The notes below the pieces were generated by a model. It saw nothing but the letters and a program-made list of their open reading frames with translations. It was not told the origin of the DNA and made no database searches. From Bacillus sp. AFS029637 (GTDB lineage Bacteria > Bacillota > Bacilli > Bacillales > Bacillaceae_G), in the NCBI RefSeq assembly GCF_002584985.1, contig NZ_NUPZ01000022.1, positions 236,829-300,828 on the forward strand: a stretch of DNA of 64,000 nt, read 5' to 3'. Positions 7,592-16,030 of this stretch are shown here, in pieces. Numbering within the stretch: position 1 is the stretch's first letter; each line of letters begins with the position of its first letter. The position numbers were made by a program, and so were the translations under genes.

Positions 7592-8239
7592 ATGACAAAA
7601 CAAGAAAAAATTCAAAAAACAATTACTTTTGTAAAACATATTTTAGAAAAAGATGCGAGTGGGCATGATTGGTATCATATTGAGCGTGTACATAAACTGG
7701 CGATGTCTTTATCTGAGCAAGAAGGTGGAAATCGTTTTATAATTGAAATGGCGGCATTACTTCACGATGTGGCAGATGAAAAGTTAAATGAAAGTGAAGA
7801 AGCAGGAATGAAAAAAGTTTCTGATTGGTTAGAAGAGTTACGTGTTGAAGAAGAGGTAAGTAAGCATGTTCTTCATATTATTGCAAATATGTCTTATAAA
7901 GGTGGCCATGGCGGCGCTGTTGAGTCACTTGAAGGGAAGATTGTTCAAGATGCGGACCGTTTAGACGCCCTTGGAGCAATTGGAATTGCACGTACATTTG
8001 CATACGGCGGAGCGAAAGGTAGATTAATGTATGATCCAACTATTCCGCCGCGTGAAGTGATGACGAAAGAAGAGTATAGAAAAAATAACGATCCATCTTT
8101 AAATCATTTTTATGAAAAATTATTGAAATTAAAAGATTTAATGAATACGAACGCAGCAAAACAAGAGGCTGAAGTTCGTCATCGTTATATGGAACAATTT
8201 ATTGAACAATTTATGAAAGAGTGGAATGCACAAATATGA
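7592..8239 (+). CDS. HD-domain phosphohydrolase (YedJ/YpgQ-like)
   Basis: The 215-residue cytosolic protein has the HD superfamily metal ligands: HDWYHIERV (residues 25-33), the ALLHDVAD doublet (His58-Asp59) and a later QDADRLDALGAIG. Members of this clade are metal-dependent (pyro)phosphohydrolases acting on nucleotides; the substrate here is not determined. The stop codon overlaps the start of the downstream ABC-F gene (ATGA), so the two are translationally coupled. Confidence 0.82.
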   Translation: MTKQEKIQKTITFVKHILEKDASGHDWYHIERVHKLAMSLSEQEGGNRFIIEMAALLHDVADEKLNESEEAGMKKVSDWLEELRVEEEVSKHVLHIIANMSYKGGHGGAVESLEGKIVQDADRLDALGAIGIARTFAYGGAKGRLMYDPTIPPREVMTKEEYRKNNDPSLNHFYEKLLKLKDLMNTNAAKQEAEVRHRYMEQFIEQFMKEWNAQI

Positions 8240-10131
8240 AAATGTTAACTGTGGAGAACTTATCGAAATCATATGGAGAAAAACCGTTATTTGATGGATT
8301 ATCATTTAGTATTGCAGAAGGACAACGCGCAGGTATTATCGGTGTGAACGGTACTGGTAAATCGACCTTATTAAAAATTATTGCAGGGGCTGAAATTCCT
8401 GACACTGGCGATATGACACATACACGTGGATATACGATTAGTTATTTATCACAGCAACCGGATTTTGATGAGAATTTAACGGTACTAGAGCAAGTTTTTC
8501 ATGGTGATACACCGTTAATTCGTTTGCTTCGTGAATATGAAGAAGCATTATTACATATTGAAAAAGATCCAAGCAATGAGAAAGTTCAAGAGCGATTATT
8601 CGCAGTTCAACAGCGTATGGATGCGATGAGTGCATGGGAAGCAAATGCGAATGCGAAATCGTTATTAACGAAGTTAGGTATTACTGATTTTACAGCAACT
8701 GTTGGAAATTTATCTGGTGGACAGAAAAAACGTATTGCGATGGCGCAATGCTTTATTGAAACGCCTGATTTATTAATTTTAGATGAGCCTACGAACCATC
8801 TTGACCATGAGACAGTTGAATGGTTAGAAGAATATTTAGCAAGATACACGGGTGCAGTATTGCTAGTAACCCACGATCGTTATTTCTTAGACCGTGTGAC
8901 GAATCGTATTTTCGAATTAGACAACGGAAAGTTATATAGTTATGAAGGTAACTACAGTACGTTTCTAGAAGCGAAAGCACTTCGTGAAGAACAAGAAATT
9001 GCGCAAGAATCAAAACGCCAAAACTTATATCGCCGTGAACTAGCATGGATTCGCCGCGGGGCAAAAGCTCGTTCAACAAAACAAAAAGCACGTATTCAGC
9101 GTTTTGACGAATTAAAAGGACAAGAAGGACCAGCTTCAAAACAGTCAGTTGATATTGCACTTAGCGGGAGCCGTCTTGGGAAAAAAGTACTTGAGTTGAA
9201 AGATGTAACGAAAAAATTTGGCGATAAAACGGTACTACATAATTTTAATCATATTGTAAAACCAGGCGATCGTATAGGGATTATTGGAGCGAATGGAAGT
9301 GGAAAATCTTCTTTATTAAATATGCTTGCAGGTAAGATATCTCCTGATAGTGGTGAAATTGAAGTTGGACAAACAGTCAAAATTGCTTATTATACGCAAG
9401 AAAATGAAGAGATGAATTTAAATCAACGTATGATTGAATACATTAAAGAAATTGCAGAAGTCATTCATACGACAGATGGAAAAGTAATCGGTGCGTCTCA
9501 AATGTTAGAACGTTTCTTATTCCCGCCACATTCACATGGTACACCCCTTGGTAAACTATCTGGTGGTGAAAGAAGACGTTTATACTTATTACGTATATTA
9601 ATGGGAGAACCGAACGTACTATTACTTGATGAACCTACGAATGATCTAGATACACAAACATTAACAGTACTAGAAGATTATTTAGAAGATTTCCCAGGTG
9701 TTGTTTTAACTGTATCGCATGATCGTTACTTTTTAGATAAAGTAGTTGATGAATTGTTCATCTTCACTGGCGAGGGCGAAGTGCGTGAATTTCTAGGTAG
9801 TTATACAGATTATTTAGAGATGGAAAAAACGAGAGAGCTTATTGAGAAAGCGGAAGTGCAAAAAGAGAAAAAAATAGTAGAAGAAGCACCGAAACAACAA
9901 CGTAAACGTAAACTTTCATATAACGAGCAGCGTGAATGGGAAACAATTGAAGATACTATTGCAGAGCTTGAAGAAAAACTTGAATCGCTTGGAGAAGAAC
10001 TTGCGAATGTTGGTTCTGATTTTACGAAAGCGCAAGAATTGTCTGAAGCACAGCAGAAAACAGAAGAAGAGCTAGAGAAAACGATGGAAAGATGGAGCGA
10101 ATTATCAGACATCGTTGAAGGTTTAAAATAA
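8236..10131 (+). CDS. ABC-F ATPase with C-terminal coiled-coil domain (Uup/YfmR type)
   Basis: This is a soluble double-ATPase protein of 631 residues without membrane segments. Walker A motifs are GVNGTGKST (36-44) and GANGSGKSS (351-359), signatures are LSGGQ (159-163) and LSGGE, and Walker B motifs are LLILDEPTNHLD and VLLLDEPTNDLD. A charged C-terminal coiled coil (about 555-631) places it with Uup/YfmR rather than EttA. ABC-F proteins bind the ribosomal E site; B. subtilis YfmR acts with EF-P against stalled ribosomes. The start is ATG 8236, overlapping the previous stop; an upstream in-frame ATG at 8221 lies inside the HD gene. Confidence 0.93.
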   Translation: MKMLTVENLSKSYGEKPLFDGLSFSIAEGQRAGIIGVNGTGKSTLLKIIAGAEIPDTGDMTHTRGYTISYLSQQPDFDENLTVLEQVFHGDTPLIRLLREYEEALLHIEKDPSNEKVQERLFAVQQRMDAMSAWEANANAKSLLTKLGITDFTATVGNLSGGQKKRIAMAQCFIETPDLLILDEPTNHLDHETVEWLEEYLARYTGAVLLVTHDRYFLDRVTNRIFELDNGKLYSYEGNYSTFLEAKALREEQEIAQESKRQNLYRRELAWIRRGAKARSTKQKARIQRFDELKGQEGPASKQSVDIALSGSRLGKKVLELKDVTKKFGDKTVLHNFNHIVKPGDRIGIIGANGSGKSSLLNMLAGKISPDSGEIEVGQTVKIAYYTQENEEMNLNQRMIEYIKEIAEVIHTTDGKVIGASQMLERFLFPPHSHGTPLGKLSGGERRRLYLLRILMGEPNVLLLDEPTNDLDTQTLTVLEDYLEDFPGVVLTVSHDRYFLDKVVDELFIFTGEGEVREFLGSYTDYLEMEKTRELIEKAEVQKEKKIVEEAPKQQRKRKLSYNEQREWETIEDTIAELEEKLESLGEELANVGSDFTKAQELSEAQQKTEEELEKTMERWSELSDIVEGLK

Positions 10132-10206
10132 AAACAAGCAGCATATATTGAAAAGTAAAGAGAAAAACTTTACACTATTGGTAGAACCTATTTTAGGAGG
10201 GAAAAA

Positions 10207-10938
10207 ATGAGAACATCTAATCCAATGTTGAAAAAAGAGGCATTCCGTAAAGAGGGAGCAAATGCTTCTGCGATGACTATTGGCGGAACAGTAGGCAAAA
10301 CGTTCATTATGCTTATCTTACTACTTGCAACGTCTGTCTATTCATACATACAGATGGTAGAGGGTACGATGAAAATGCCAGTATTAATTGGTGCATTAGT
10401 AATCGCAGCAATTATTGCATTTGCATCTATCTTCTTCCCGCGAATGGCACCAATTGGGGCGCCAATCTATGCAGCGGTAGAAGGGGTTGTACTAGGAAGT
10501 ATTTCAGCGATTTATACAATGAAATTTGGCGATGCTATCGTTTTAAACGCTGTATTACTAACAATTTCAATTTTATTTGCAATGTTAGTTTTATATGCGA
10601 CGCGCGTTGTAAAGGTAACAGATAAATTCCGTACGGGTGTAATGGCTGCAACAATGGGGATTCTGGTTATGTATTTGATCGTATTCTTATTAAATATGTT
10701 CGGTGTAACTGTACCATATATTCACCAAGGTGGAACTATTGGTATTATCATTAGTGCGGTTGTTATTGTAGTTGCTTCATTAAACTTATTACTAGATTTC
10801 GATTTAATCGAAAGTGGTGCGCGTAGCCAAGCTCCAAAATATATGGAGTGGTACAGTGCAATGGGTCTCATGATGACTCTAGTATGGTTATACTTAGAAA
10901 TTCTTCGTTTCGTTTCTTACTTTACGAAAAATGACTAG
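10207..10938 (+). CDS. Bax inhibitor-1/YccA-family membrane protein
   Basis: The 243-residue protein has seven predicted membrane helices spread from about residue 30 to 238, and a soluble N-terminus (MRTSNPMLKKEAFRKEG) typical of the bacterial Bax1-I branch. The C-terminal loop ESGARSQAPKYMEWYSAMG is a family hallmark. Related proteins are proton-sensitive calcium leak channels; the function of this branch is not established. AGGAGGG precedes the ATG, and a clean terminator follows, so it is a single-gene unit. Confidence 0.88.
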   Translation: MRTSNPMLKKEAFRKEGANASAMTIGGTVGKTFIMLILLLATSVYSYIQMVEGTMKMPVLIGALVIAAIIAFASIFFPRMAPIGAPIYAAVEGVVLGSISAIYTMKFGDAIVLNAVLLTISILFAMLVLYATRVVKVTDKFRTGVMAATMGILVMYLIVFLLNMFGVTVPYIHQGGTIGIIISAVVIVVASLNLLLDFDLIESGARSQAPKYMEWYSAMGLMMTLVWLYLEILRFVSYFTKND

Positions 10939-10940
10939 TA

Positions 10941-10978
10941 AAAAATCCTGCATGAAAAATGCAGGATTTTTATATTTT
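10941..10978 (+). terminator. Terminator of the Bax1-I gene
   Basis: AAAAATCCTGCA and TGCAGGATTTTT form a perfect 12-bp stem with a 7-nt loop. Confidence 0.85.
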
Positions 10979-11289
10979 CAAAGATAAATTAAAAAGGGGG
11001 ATTGATAACTCGAACTGAAGGGGATGGAATATGCTGAAAGGGAAAAGGGCTTATGATAAAACTATTTTCTAAAAGTTTTTCATAGAACTAGATGAAGCTT
11101 GAACGTATCCATCATAGGAAGTCATTACTTCAGTGATTGAATTATGTGTAGCTGAATGCAATGAGTAACTAAAATTTGAGAGTAAAGTTAAACCAATTAC
11201 TTTCTACTTAGAAAACGAAATATAGTATACTGCGATAAAGATAGCTAACGGAGGCTATTATATATCTTGTAGTGAAGTATAATATTTTT
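10979..11289. other. Gene-free stretch with a possible decayed minus-strand frame
   Basis: No intact gene is seen. On the minus strand an open stretch of about 46 codons with a protein-like composition (for example SYSLHSATHNSITEVMTSYD) ends at a TAG at 11069-11071 but has no start before an upstream stop codon. On the plus strand nothing longer than 13 codons is convincing. It is probably a gene remnant. Confidence 0.4.
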
Positions 11290-11328
11290 GAAACCTTACA
11301 TGTTTAAAATGTGTAAGGTTTCTTTTTT
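11290..11328 (+). terminator. Strong terminator with no clear upstream gene
   Basis: GAAACCTTACA pairs with TGTAAGGTTTC (loop about 14 nt), followed by TTTTTT. The nearest rightward gene ends 350 bp upstream behind its own terminator, so this closes either a small RNA or a lost gene. Confidence 0.7.
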
Positions 11329-11343
11329 GTATTTATAAAATAG

Positions 11344-11378
11344 AAAATCAACATTTTTATATACAAACATACCCTTTT
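11344..11378 (+). promoter_or_regulatory. Weak candidate ComK box before ssbB
   Basis: Two imperfect AAAA-N5-TTTT-like motifs begin at 11344 and 11365, with an 8-bp gap that matches one of the spacings known for ComK sites. Each has one or two mismatches. In B. subtilis ssbB is a ComK target; here this is only suggestive. Confidence 0.25.
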
Positions 11379-11442
11379 GCACTTTTTACCCTTTGCACAT
11401 TTTTCTTTACAATAAAGAAAAACATGTGAGGTGGTATAACTT

Positions 11443-11781
11443 ATGATGAATCGAGTTGTATTAATCGGTAGATTGACAAAGGAGCCAGAATTATACTACA
11501 CAAAACAAGGAGTCGCTTATGCACGAATATGTATTGCGGTGAATAGAGGTTTTCGAAATAGTTTGGGTGAACAACAAGTAGATTTTATTAATTGTGTCGT
11601 ATGGCGAAGGTCGGCTGAGAATGTAACTGAATATTGTACGAAGGGGTCACTTGTTGGGATTACCGGACGTATTCATACGAGTAATTACGATGATGAGCAA
11701 GGAAAGAGAATATATAGAACGGAAGTCGTGATTGAGAGTATTACCTTTTTGGAGAGAAGGCGGGAGGGGGCATCGCAATAA
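11443..11781 (+). CDS. ssbB: Single-stranded DNA-binding protein SsbB (short type)
   Basis: This 112-residue OB-fold protein starts [17 protein letters not shown] and carries the SSB hallmarks [26 protein letters not shown] and [14 protein letters not shown]. It stops after the OB fold and lacks the Gly/Pro-rich linker and acidic C-terminal tip of the essential SsbA, as expected for the transformation-associated SsbB. It binds incoming single-stranded DNA in competence. GAGGTGG lies 7 bases before the start; the second Met could also serve. It is a single-gene unit. Confidence 0.9.
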   Translation: MMNRVVLIGRLTKEPELYYTKQGVAYARICIAVNRGFRNSLGEQQVDFINCVVWRRSAENVTEYCTKGSLVGITGRIHTSNYDDEQGKRIYRTEVVIESITFLERRREGASQ

Positions 11782-11844
11782 AATAAGGCTTTAAATAATA
11801 GGTTCGATAGAATTCTATGAAAGTATTTTGATAAAACTTAAAGG

Positions 11845-11885
11845 AATGGATAAAAAATATAGATTTATTTTTTATCCATTTTTAT
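11845..11885. terminator. Bidirectional terminator between ssbB and the convergent gene
   Basis: AATGGATAAAAAA pairs with TTTTTTATCCATT across a short AT-rich loop, with T runs available on both strands. Confidence 0.7.
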
Positions 11886-12661
11886 TAGGGGTTGTTTTGT
11901 AATGTTTCCAAGCTTGAAAGTTGCGGAAAACCTGCACGACTCCACAACCATAATGGTGTATGGACATCGATAGGGGAGATGTTACTATTAGTCAATACAG
12001 TCTCCCATATTTTAGATACAGTTTGTCGATCTGAAGTACTTCCATTTAATACGTCTGAAGAACATAGTCCTAACTTTACTGTAGCTTTCAATATATGTGT
12101 ATCTGGGGCTATTGTAATAAGTTCACGAGAATTCCAGGCGACATTTGCATAACTCTCTAAGACATATAACCAGTAATTGAAGATTTTTGGTCCGGAAAGA
12201 TAGGGGAAATCGGATTTACGTGTGCCTTGCATAATATTCTTTAAGGAAGAAATATCAAATCGCACCGATTCTAGAAGACCTTGTACATTTCCTTTTTTTG
12301 AAGATTGTACTATCCCATTAGCTACACGTCTCCAAATCTCTGGATGACGGTTAGGTTGTAATCCTACACGGTGAAAAAGTAATGAGCTACGGAGGGTATT
12401 TATGTCGCTATTTGCTACATCGTGTAGATTGAAAATCCACTTTGTTTCTTCATCTTGATACGCCTTTACAACTGCTTTCCACAAAGTATAGGAATTTCGT
12501 TGATAATTCAAGGCCATAGTTAGTGTTAAAACATCCATTAATTCATCTTCCGGAATAACACCAATCAAAACGTCTTCAGGCATTGTTTCTCCACCAATAA
12601 GCCCTTCAGAGTGCATTTTCATCAATGTTCTTATATTTTTAAAAAGTTCTTCTTTTTTCAT
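11885..12661 (-). CDS. Uncharacterised protein with HhH-GPD glycosylase-like C-terminal motifs
   Basis: The 258-residue cytosolic protein is not one I know by name. Residues 150-199 resemble the catalytic region of helix-hairpin-helix DNA glycosylases: FPYLSGPKIFNYW places Lys159 where endonuclease III has its Schiff-base lysine (GRKTAN), and IAPDTHILKATVKLGL places Asp187 at the conserved Asp of VDTHI. The 28-residue gap between them is longer than in EndoIII or OGG1 and nearer to archaeal AGOG. No iron-sulfur cysteine cluster is seen. A later motif SPIDVHTPLWLWSRAGF is distinctive. GGAGG precedes the ATG. A DNA-repair role is inference. Confidence 0.6.
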   Translation of the reverse strand: MKKEELFKNIRTLMKMHSEGLIGGETMPEDVLIGVIPEDELMDVLTLTMALNYQRNSYTLWKAVVKAYQDEETKWIFNLHDVANSDINTLRSSLLFHRVGLQPNRHPEIWRRVANGIVQSSKKGNVQGLLESVRFDISSLKNIMQGTRKSDFPYLSGPKIFNYWLYVLESYANVAWNSRELITIAPDTHILKATVKLGLCSSDVLNGSTSDRQTVSKIWETVLTNSNISPIDVHTPLWLWSRAGFPQLSSLETLQNNP

Positions 12662-12871
12662 GGAATATCCTCCAAAGCTTCTTCTACTTATAAAGTTTTC
12701 TATAAACTAAATTGCCAATTAAATAGTTGACTCTTTTTAAGTACGACAAAGAAAACAAATAACCTGCTTAAAAAGAAAAGATAGTCGTAAAATAAAGCAT
12801 CCGAGTAGGAGTATAGAGTGATAACATGTTACAATACACCTAAGAACACGCAATAAAGGAGAGTTTTTTAC

Positions 12872-13999
12872 GTGAAGATTAAAGCAATTGAACCGACGCC
12901 AAGTCCAAATACAATGAAAGTTATTTTGAATGAAGTATTACCATCAGGAGCGCGTAATAATTATACAAATGAAAATAAAGAACAAGCACCGATGCAAGTG
13001 CAAGAGATTTTGAAAATTGAAGGTATTAAAGGTGTATATCATGTTGCAGACTTTTTAGCAGTGGAGCGTAATGCGAAGTATGACTGGAAAGTTTTATTAC
13101 AACAAGTTCGTGCCGTTTTCGGGGAAGAAATAGTAGGAGAAAGCGAAGAACAACAACTGTCTCATTTTGGAGAAGTGAAAGTGTTTATTCAAATGTTCTT
13201 TACTATCCCAATGCAAGTGAAGTTAACAGATGGAACATCGGAAGAACGTGTTGGTTTACCAGATCGATTTAAAGAAGCAATTATGAAAGTGCAAATGTCT
13301 GCACCGAACGTTGTGAAAGAGCGTAAATGGGTAGAGCAAAGTACACGTTACGGTAACTTTGAAGAAATCGGAAAAGAAGTTGTAGAAGAAATCGTTGCTG
13401 CTTATTCAGAAGAACGTGTAAATGAAACGGTTAAAGAATTATTAAATCAGGCAGGAGCAGTTGAAGTAACGATTCAAAAGCGTGAGCCATATAAAGTAAC
13501 AGAAGAGATGATGAAAGACTCTGACTGGAAAAACCGTTTTGCAGCATTAGAGCAAATGGATCCTACTGAAGAAGATATTCCGGTATTGAAATTGGCGTTA
13601 GATGATGAGAAAGTATCTATTCGCCGCTTAGCGACAGCTTATTTAGGCATGGTAAAAGGTGATGAAGCATTGCCGTTATTATATAAAGCGTTACTAGACC
13701 GTTCAGTAAGTGTTCGTCGTACTGCGGGAGATTGTTTATCAGACGTAGGTGATCCAGCAGCAATGTTCGTTATGATTAAATCTCTGAAAGATTCAAGTAA
13801 ATTAGTACGCTGGCGTGCAGCAATGTTCTTATTTGAACTAGGTGACGAAAGTGCAATTCCAGCACTAAAAGCAGCGCAAGATGACCCAGAGTTTGAAGTA
13901 GCAATGCAAGCCCGTCTTGCGTTAGAGCGTATTGAAGGCGGCGAAGAAGCGAAAGGTTCAGTATGGAAACAAATGACGGAGTCTCGTAAAGGGGAATAA
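12872..13999 (+). CDS. cvfC: Conserved virulence factor C family (NifU-like domain plus HEAT repeats)
   Basis: The 375-residue protein begins with a Nfu/NifU-N-like domain (MKIKAIEPTPSPNTMKVIL, about residues 1-90), has a middle alpha/beta part, and ends in HEAT-like repeats (about 215-360, for example DDEKVSIRRLATAYLGMV and DRSVSVRRTAGDCLSDVGD). This architecture is that of Staphylococcus aureus CvfC and B. subtilis YpgR. CvfC affects virulence in S. aureus; the biochemical role is unknown, but the N-terminal domain suggests iron-sulfur cluster handling. It is followed 3 bp later by the DUF393 gene, so they form an operon, and the redox gene brxA comes next. Confidence 0.9.
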   Translation: MKIKAIEPTPSPNTMKVILNEVLPSGARNNYTNENKEQAPMQVQEILKIEGIKGVYHVADFLAVERNAKYDWKVLLQQVRAVFGEEIVGESEEQQLSHFGEVKVFIQMFFTIPMQVKLTDGTSEERVGLPDRFKEAIMKVQMSAPNVVKERKWVEQSTRYGNFEEIGKEVVEEIVAAYSEERVNETVKELLNQAGAVEVTIQKREPYKVTEEMMKDSDWKNRFAALEQMDPTEEDIPVLKLALDDEKVSIRRLATAYLGMVKGDEALPLLYKALLDRSVSVRRTAGDCLSDVGDPAAMFVMIKSLKDSSKLVRWRAAMFLFELGDESAIPALKAAQDDPEFEVAMQARLALERIEGGEEAKGSVWKQMTESRKGE

Positions 14000-14002
14000 T
14001 GT

Positions 14003-14386
14003 ATGATTGTTTTCTATGATAGTTGGTGTCTGATGTGTACGGCGGTTGCAGAACGTACGAAAAAATTAGATAAAAAGGGAAAGATGAAATTTGTTTCATT
14101 TCGAGATGAAGATGTAGTCTCGAAGTATGAGCTTTCTCAAGAACTACAAAGTAAGATGGAACAAAGATTGTATATTTTAAAAAATAATAAATGGTATGAC
14201 GGAATCCATAGCATACATGTATTAGCAAAGGCTGTTCCGTCTTATTGGTTTGCCGTTCCTTTTATAAAGCTATCTATCGTACTTGGATTTGGAAGTAAAG
14301 TATACGATTATATCGCTAACAATAGAAAACTCGTCCCAGTTGGACATTGCCGTGAAGGGGTTTGTGAAATCCCTTCAAAAAAATGA
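14003..14386 (+). CDS. DUF393 (DCC-family) thiol-disulfide oxidoreductase-like protein
   Basis: The 127-residue thioredoxin-like protein has the DCC family motif near the N-terminus (YDSWCLMC, Asp6/Cys9/Cys12) and the family's IHSIHVLAKAVP segment. The C-terminus adds a second Cys pair (GHCREGVCEIP). It probably catalyses a thiol-disulfide reaction in the cytoplasm; partners are unknown. It lies three bases after cvfC and 83 bp before brxA, a redox-flavoured cluster. Confidence 0.85.
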   Translation: MIVFYDSWCLMCTAVAERTKKLDKKGKMKFVSFRDEDVVSKYELSQELQSKMEQRLYILKNNKWYDGIHSIHVLAKAVPSYWFAVPFIKLSIVLGFGSKVYDYIANNRKLVPVGHCREGVCEIPSKK

Positions 14387-14469
14387 AATCGTCACTATCT
14401 TTCTTTTGCACCTATTAATAGAGCGTGATATGATGAATTTGGAATGAAAGTTGAAGGAGAGATTACACG

Positions 14470-14904
14470 ATGTCAAATGCTTATGAAGAATACATGCGTC
14501 AAATGGTAATTCCAATGCGCCAAGAATTAGTGCGTTCTGGATTTGAAGAATTAACTACAGAAGAAGCTGTTACAGAATTTATGGAGAATGCATCAGGTAC
14601 AACTTTAGTAGTTGTAAACTCAGTTTGTGGTTGTGCAGCTGGTTTAGCACGTCCATCAGCAGGTCAAGCGGTTGTTCGTGCTGAAAAACAACCTGATCAT
14701 CTTGTAACTGTATTTGCAGGTCAAGATAAAGATGCTACTGCAAAAATGCGTGAATACTTCGGAGAAATTCCTCCATCTTCACCATCTATGGCATTATTAA
14801 AAGGGAAAGAAGTTGTTCACTTCATTCACCGTCATGAAATTGAAGGTGCAACTATGGACGAAATTATTACGAACTTAGAACAAGCTTTCGAAAAGAATTG
14901 CTAA
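14470..14904 (+). CDS. brxA: Bacilliredoxin BrxA (YphP)
   Basis: The 144-residue protein carries the bacilliredoxin active site VVNSVCGCAAGLARP (CGC in place of the CxxC of thioredoxins) and the family motif PPSSPSMALLKGKEVVHFI. Bacilliredoxins remove bacillithiol from S-bacillithiolated proteins after oxidative stress, and bacillithiol is the low-molecular-weight thiol of Bacilli. AAGGAGAG lies 7 bases before the ATG. Length and motifs fit BrxA. It is closed by a hairpin terminator. Confidence 0.95.
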   Translation: MSNAYEEYMRQMVIPMRQELVRSGFEELTTEEAVTEFMENASGTTLVVVNSVCGCAAGLARPSAGQAVVRAEKQPDHLVTVFAGQDKDATAKMREYFGEIPPSSPSMALLKGKEVVHFIHRHEIEGATMDEIITNLEQAFEKNC

Positions 14905-14905
14905 A

Positions 14906-14936
14906 GAAGGGGGAGAGTAAATCTCCCTCTTTTCTT
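14906..14936 (+). terminator. Terminator of brxA
   Basis: GGGGGAGA pairs with TCTCCCTC (one G-T pair) around a 5-nt loop, followed by TTTTC. Confidence 0.65.
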
Positions 14937-14953
14937 TATATAGAGGTGAAATA

Positions 14954-15730
14954 ATGATAGTAACAACAGCAGGAAGAACAAACAAAGAAATGACAGATTA
15001 TGCAAACAAGGTAGCAGCAGAGTTAAATGTTTCATTCGTTAAACGTAATGACATACCAGTACATAAACTGCATGAACAGTATGAACAAGATGTGCTTGTT
15101 GTAGGGAAGAATCGATTAGCTATTTATCCGAAAGGAACGGAAGAGTCGTTTTTCTTTCATCCGAACTCAGCGATGTTTCGTGTGAAAAGATTAATGCGCG
15201 GAGAACACGATCCGTTTGTACAAGCTGCTAAATTAGAGAGTGGAATGACAGTGTTAGATTGTACGCTCGGTATGGCATCAGATAGTATTGTAGCTAGTTA
15301 TGTTGTTGGTGAAGGTGGAACAGTAACAGGGCTTGAAGGTAATGAATATATGGCTTATATTATGAAAAATGGTTTGCAAACATGGTCTTCATCCGTTTCT
15401 GAAATTGATGAAGCAATGCAAAGAATCGATGTAAAGCAAACGGAGCATTACGCATTTTTAAAACAATGTGAAGATAATAGTTATGATGTTGTTTACCTGG
15501 ATCCAATGTTTGAAGAAACTGTCATAGAATCAGATGGGATAAAAGGATTAAAACACTTCGCTTTGTATCATGATATAACTGACGAAACAATTGCGGAAGC
15601 GAAGCGTGTGGCGAGTAAACGTGTCGTTCTGAAAGATCATTTCCGTAGTTCTAGATTTGAAAAACACAATTTTTACGTATACAAAAGAAAAAGTGCAAAG
15701 TTTCACTTTGGTGTAATTGACCCTTGCTAA
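14954..15730 (+). CDS. Class I SAM-dependent methyltransferase (RsmJ-like)
   Basis: The 258-residue protein has the SAM-binding motif VLDCTLGMASDSIVASYVVG (about residues 96-115) and the catalytic-type DVVYLDPMFEE (about 181-191), whose DPMF resembles the DPPF/DPMY motif IV of RsmJ 16S rRNA m2G methyltransferase. The N-terminal 60 residues are a separate small domain. Substrate specificity is inferred only from resemblance. GAGGTGA precedes the ATG. The argS T-box promoter begins within its last codons, so it ends before the next unit. Confidence 0.8.
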   Translation: MIVTTAGRTNKEMTDYANKVAAELNVSFVKRNDIPVHKLHEQYEQDVLVVGKNRLAIYPKGTEESFFFHPNSAMFRVKRLMRGEHDPFVQAAKLESGMTVLDCTLGMASDSIVASYVVGEGGTVTGLEGNEYMAYIMKNGLQTWSSSVSEIDEAMQRIDVKQTEHYAFLKQCEDNSYDVVYLDPMFEETVIESDGIKGLKHFALYHDITDETIAEAKRVASKRVVLKDHFRSSRFEKHNFYVYKRKSAKFHFGVIDPC

Positions 15731-15751
15731 TTGTTTGAAAAGATGTATAAT
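15724..15751 (+). promoter_or_regulatory. Promoter of the argS T-box leader
   Basis: TTGCTA and TATAAT are separated by 16 bp. The -35 element overlaps the stop codon of the upstream methyltransferase. Confidence 0.7.
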
Positions 15752-15775
15752 AAGCAATAATTAATTAAATATATT

Positions 15776-16006
15776 GTCTGTGATGAAGAGAGTAGTCTTT
15801 TTTAGAAGGAAAGCGAGCTAGGGATGGTGTGAGCCTAGTGCGGAAGAAAAAGATGAAGCGCACTTCGGAGACGCTTCTTGAACGAATAGTAGAGTAAGCC
15901 GAGGCCCCCTGTCCTCGTTATAAACGGGAAAGTGGTTCGTATTGAACAACAAGGGTGGTACCACGGGTTAAAACTCGTCTCTTTATTAGAGACGAGTTTT
16001 TTGTGT
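15776..16006 (+). ncRNA. T-box riboswitch of argS, specifier CGC (Arg)
   Basis: The leader has the stem I AGTA motif, the T-box sequence AGGGTGGTACCACGG (15952-15966) with the TGGT bulge that reads tRNA 3' ends, and a downstream terminator (AACTCGTCTC with GAGACGAGTT, then T6). The specifier CGC is at 15859-15861, six bases before GAG, the same spacing as in the other three T-boxes of this window. CGC codes Arg and so agrees with the gene. Uncharged tRNA-Arg should favour the antiterminator. Confidence 0.93.
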
Positions 16007-16030
16007 TTAAAAAAATAAGGAGGTTGTAGT

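Noticed and set aside
13776-14228. 150-codon minus-strand frame
   Set aside because: It is a shadow of the 3' end of cvfC and of the DUF393 gene, rich in His/Leu/Tyr as expected from antisense reading.
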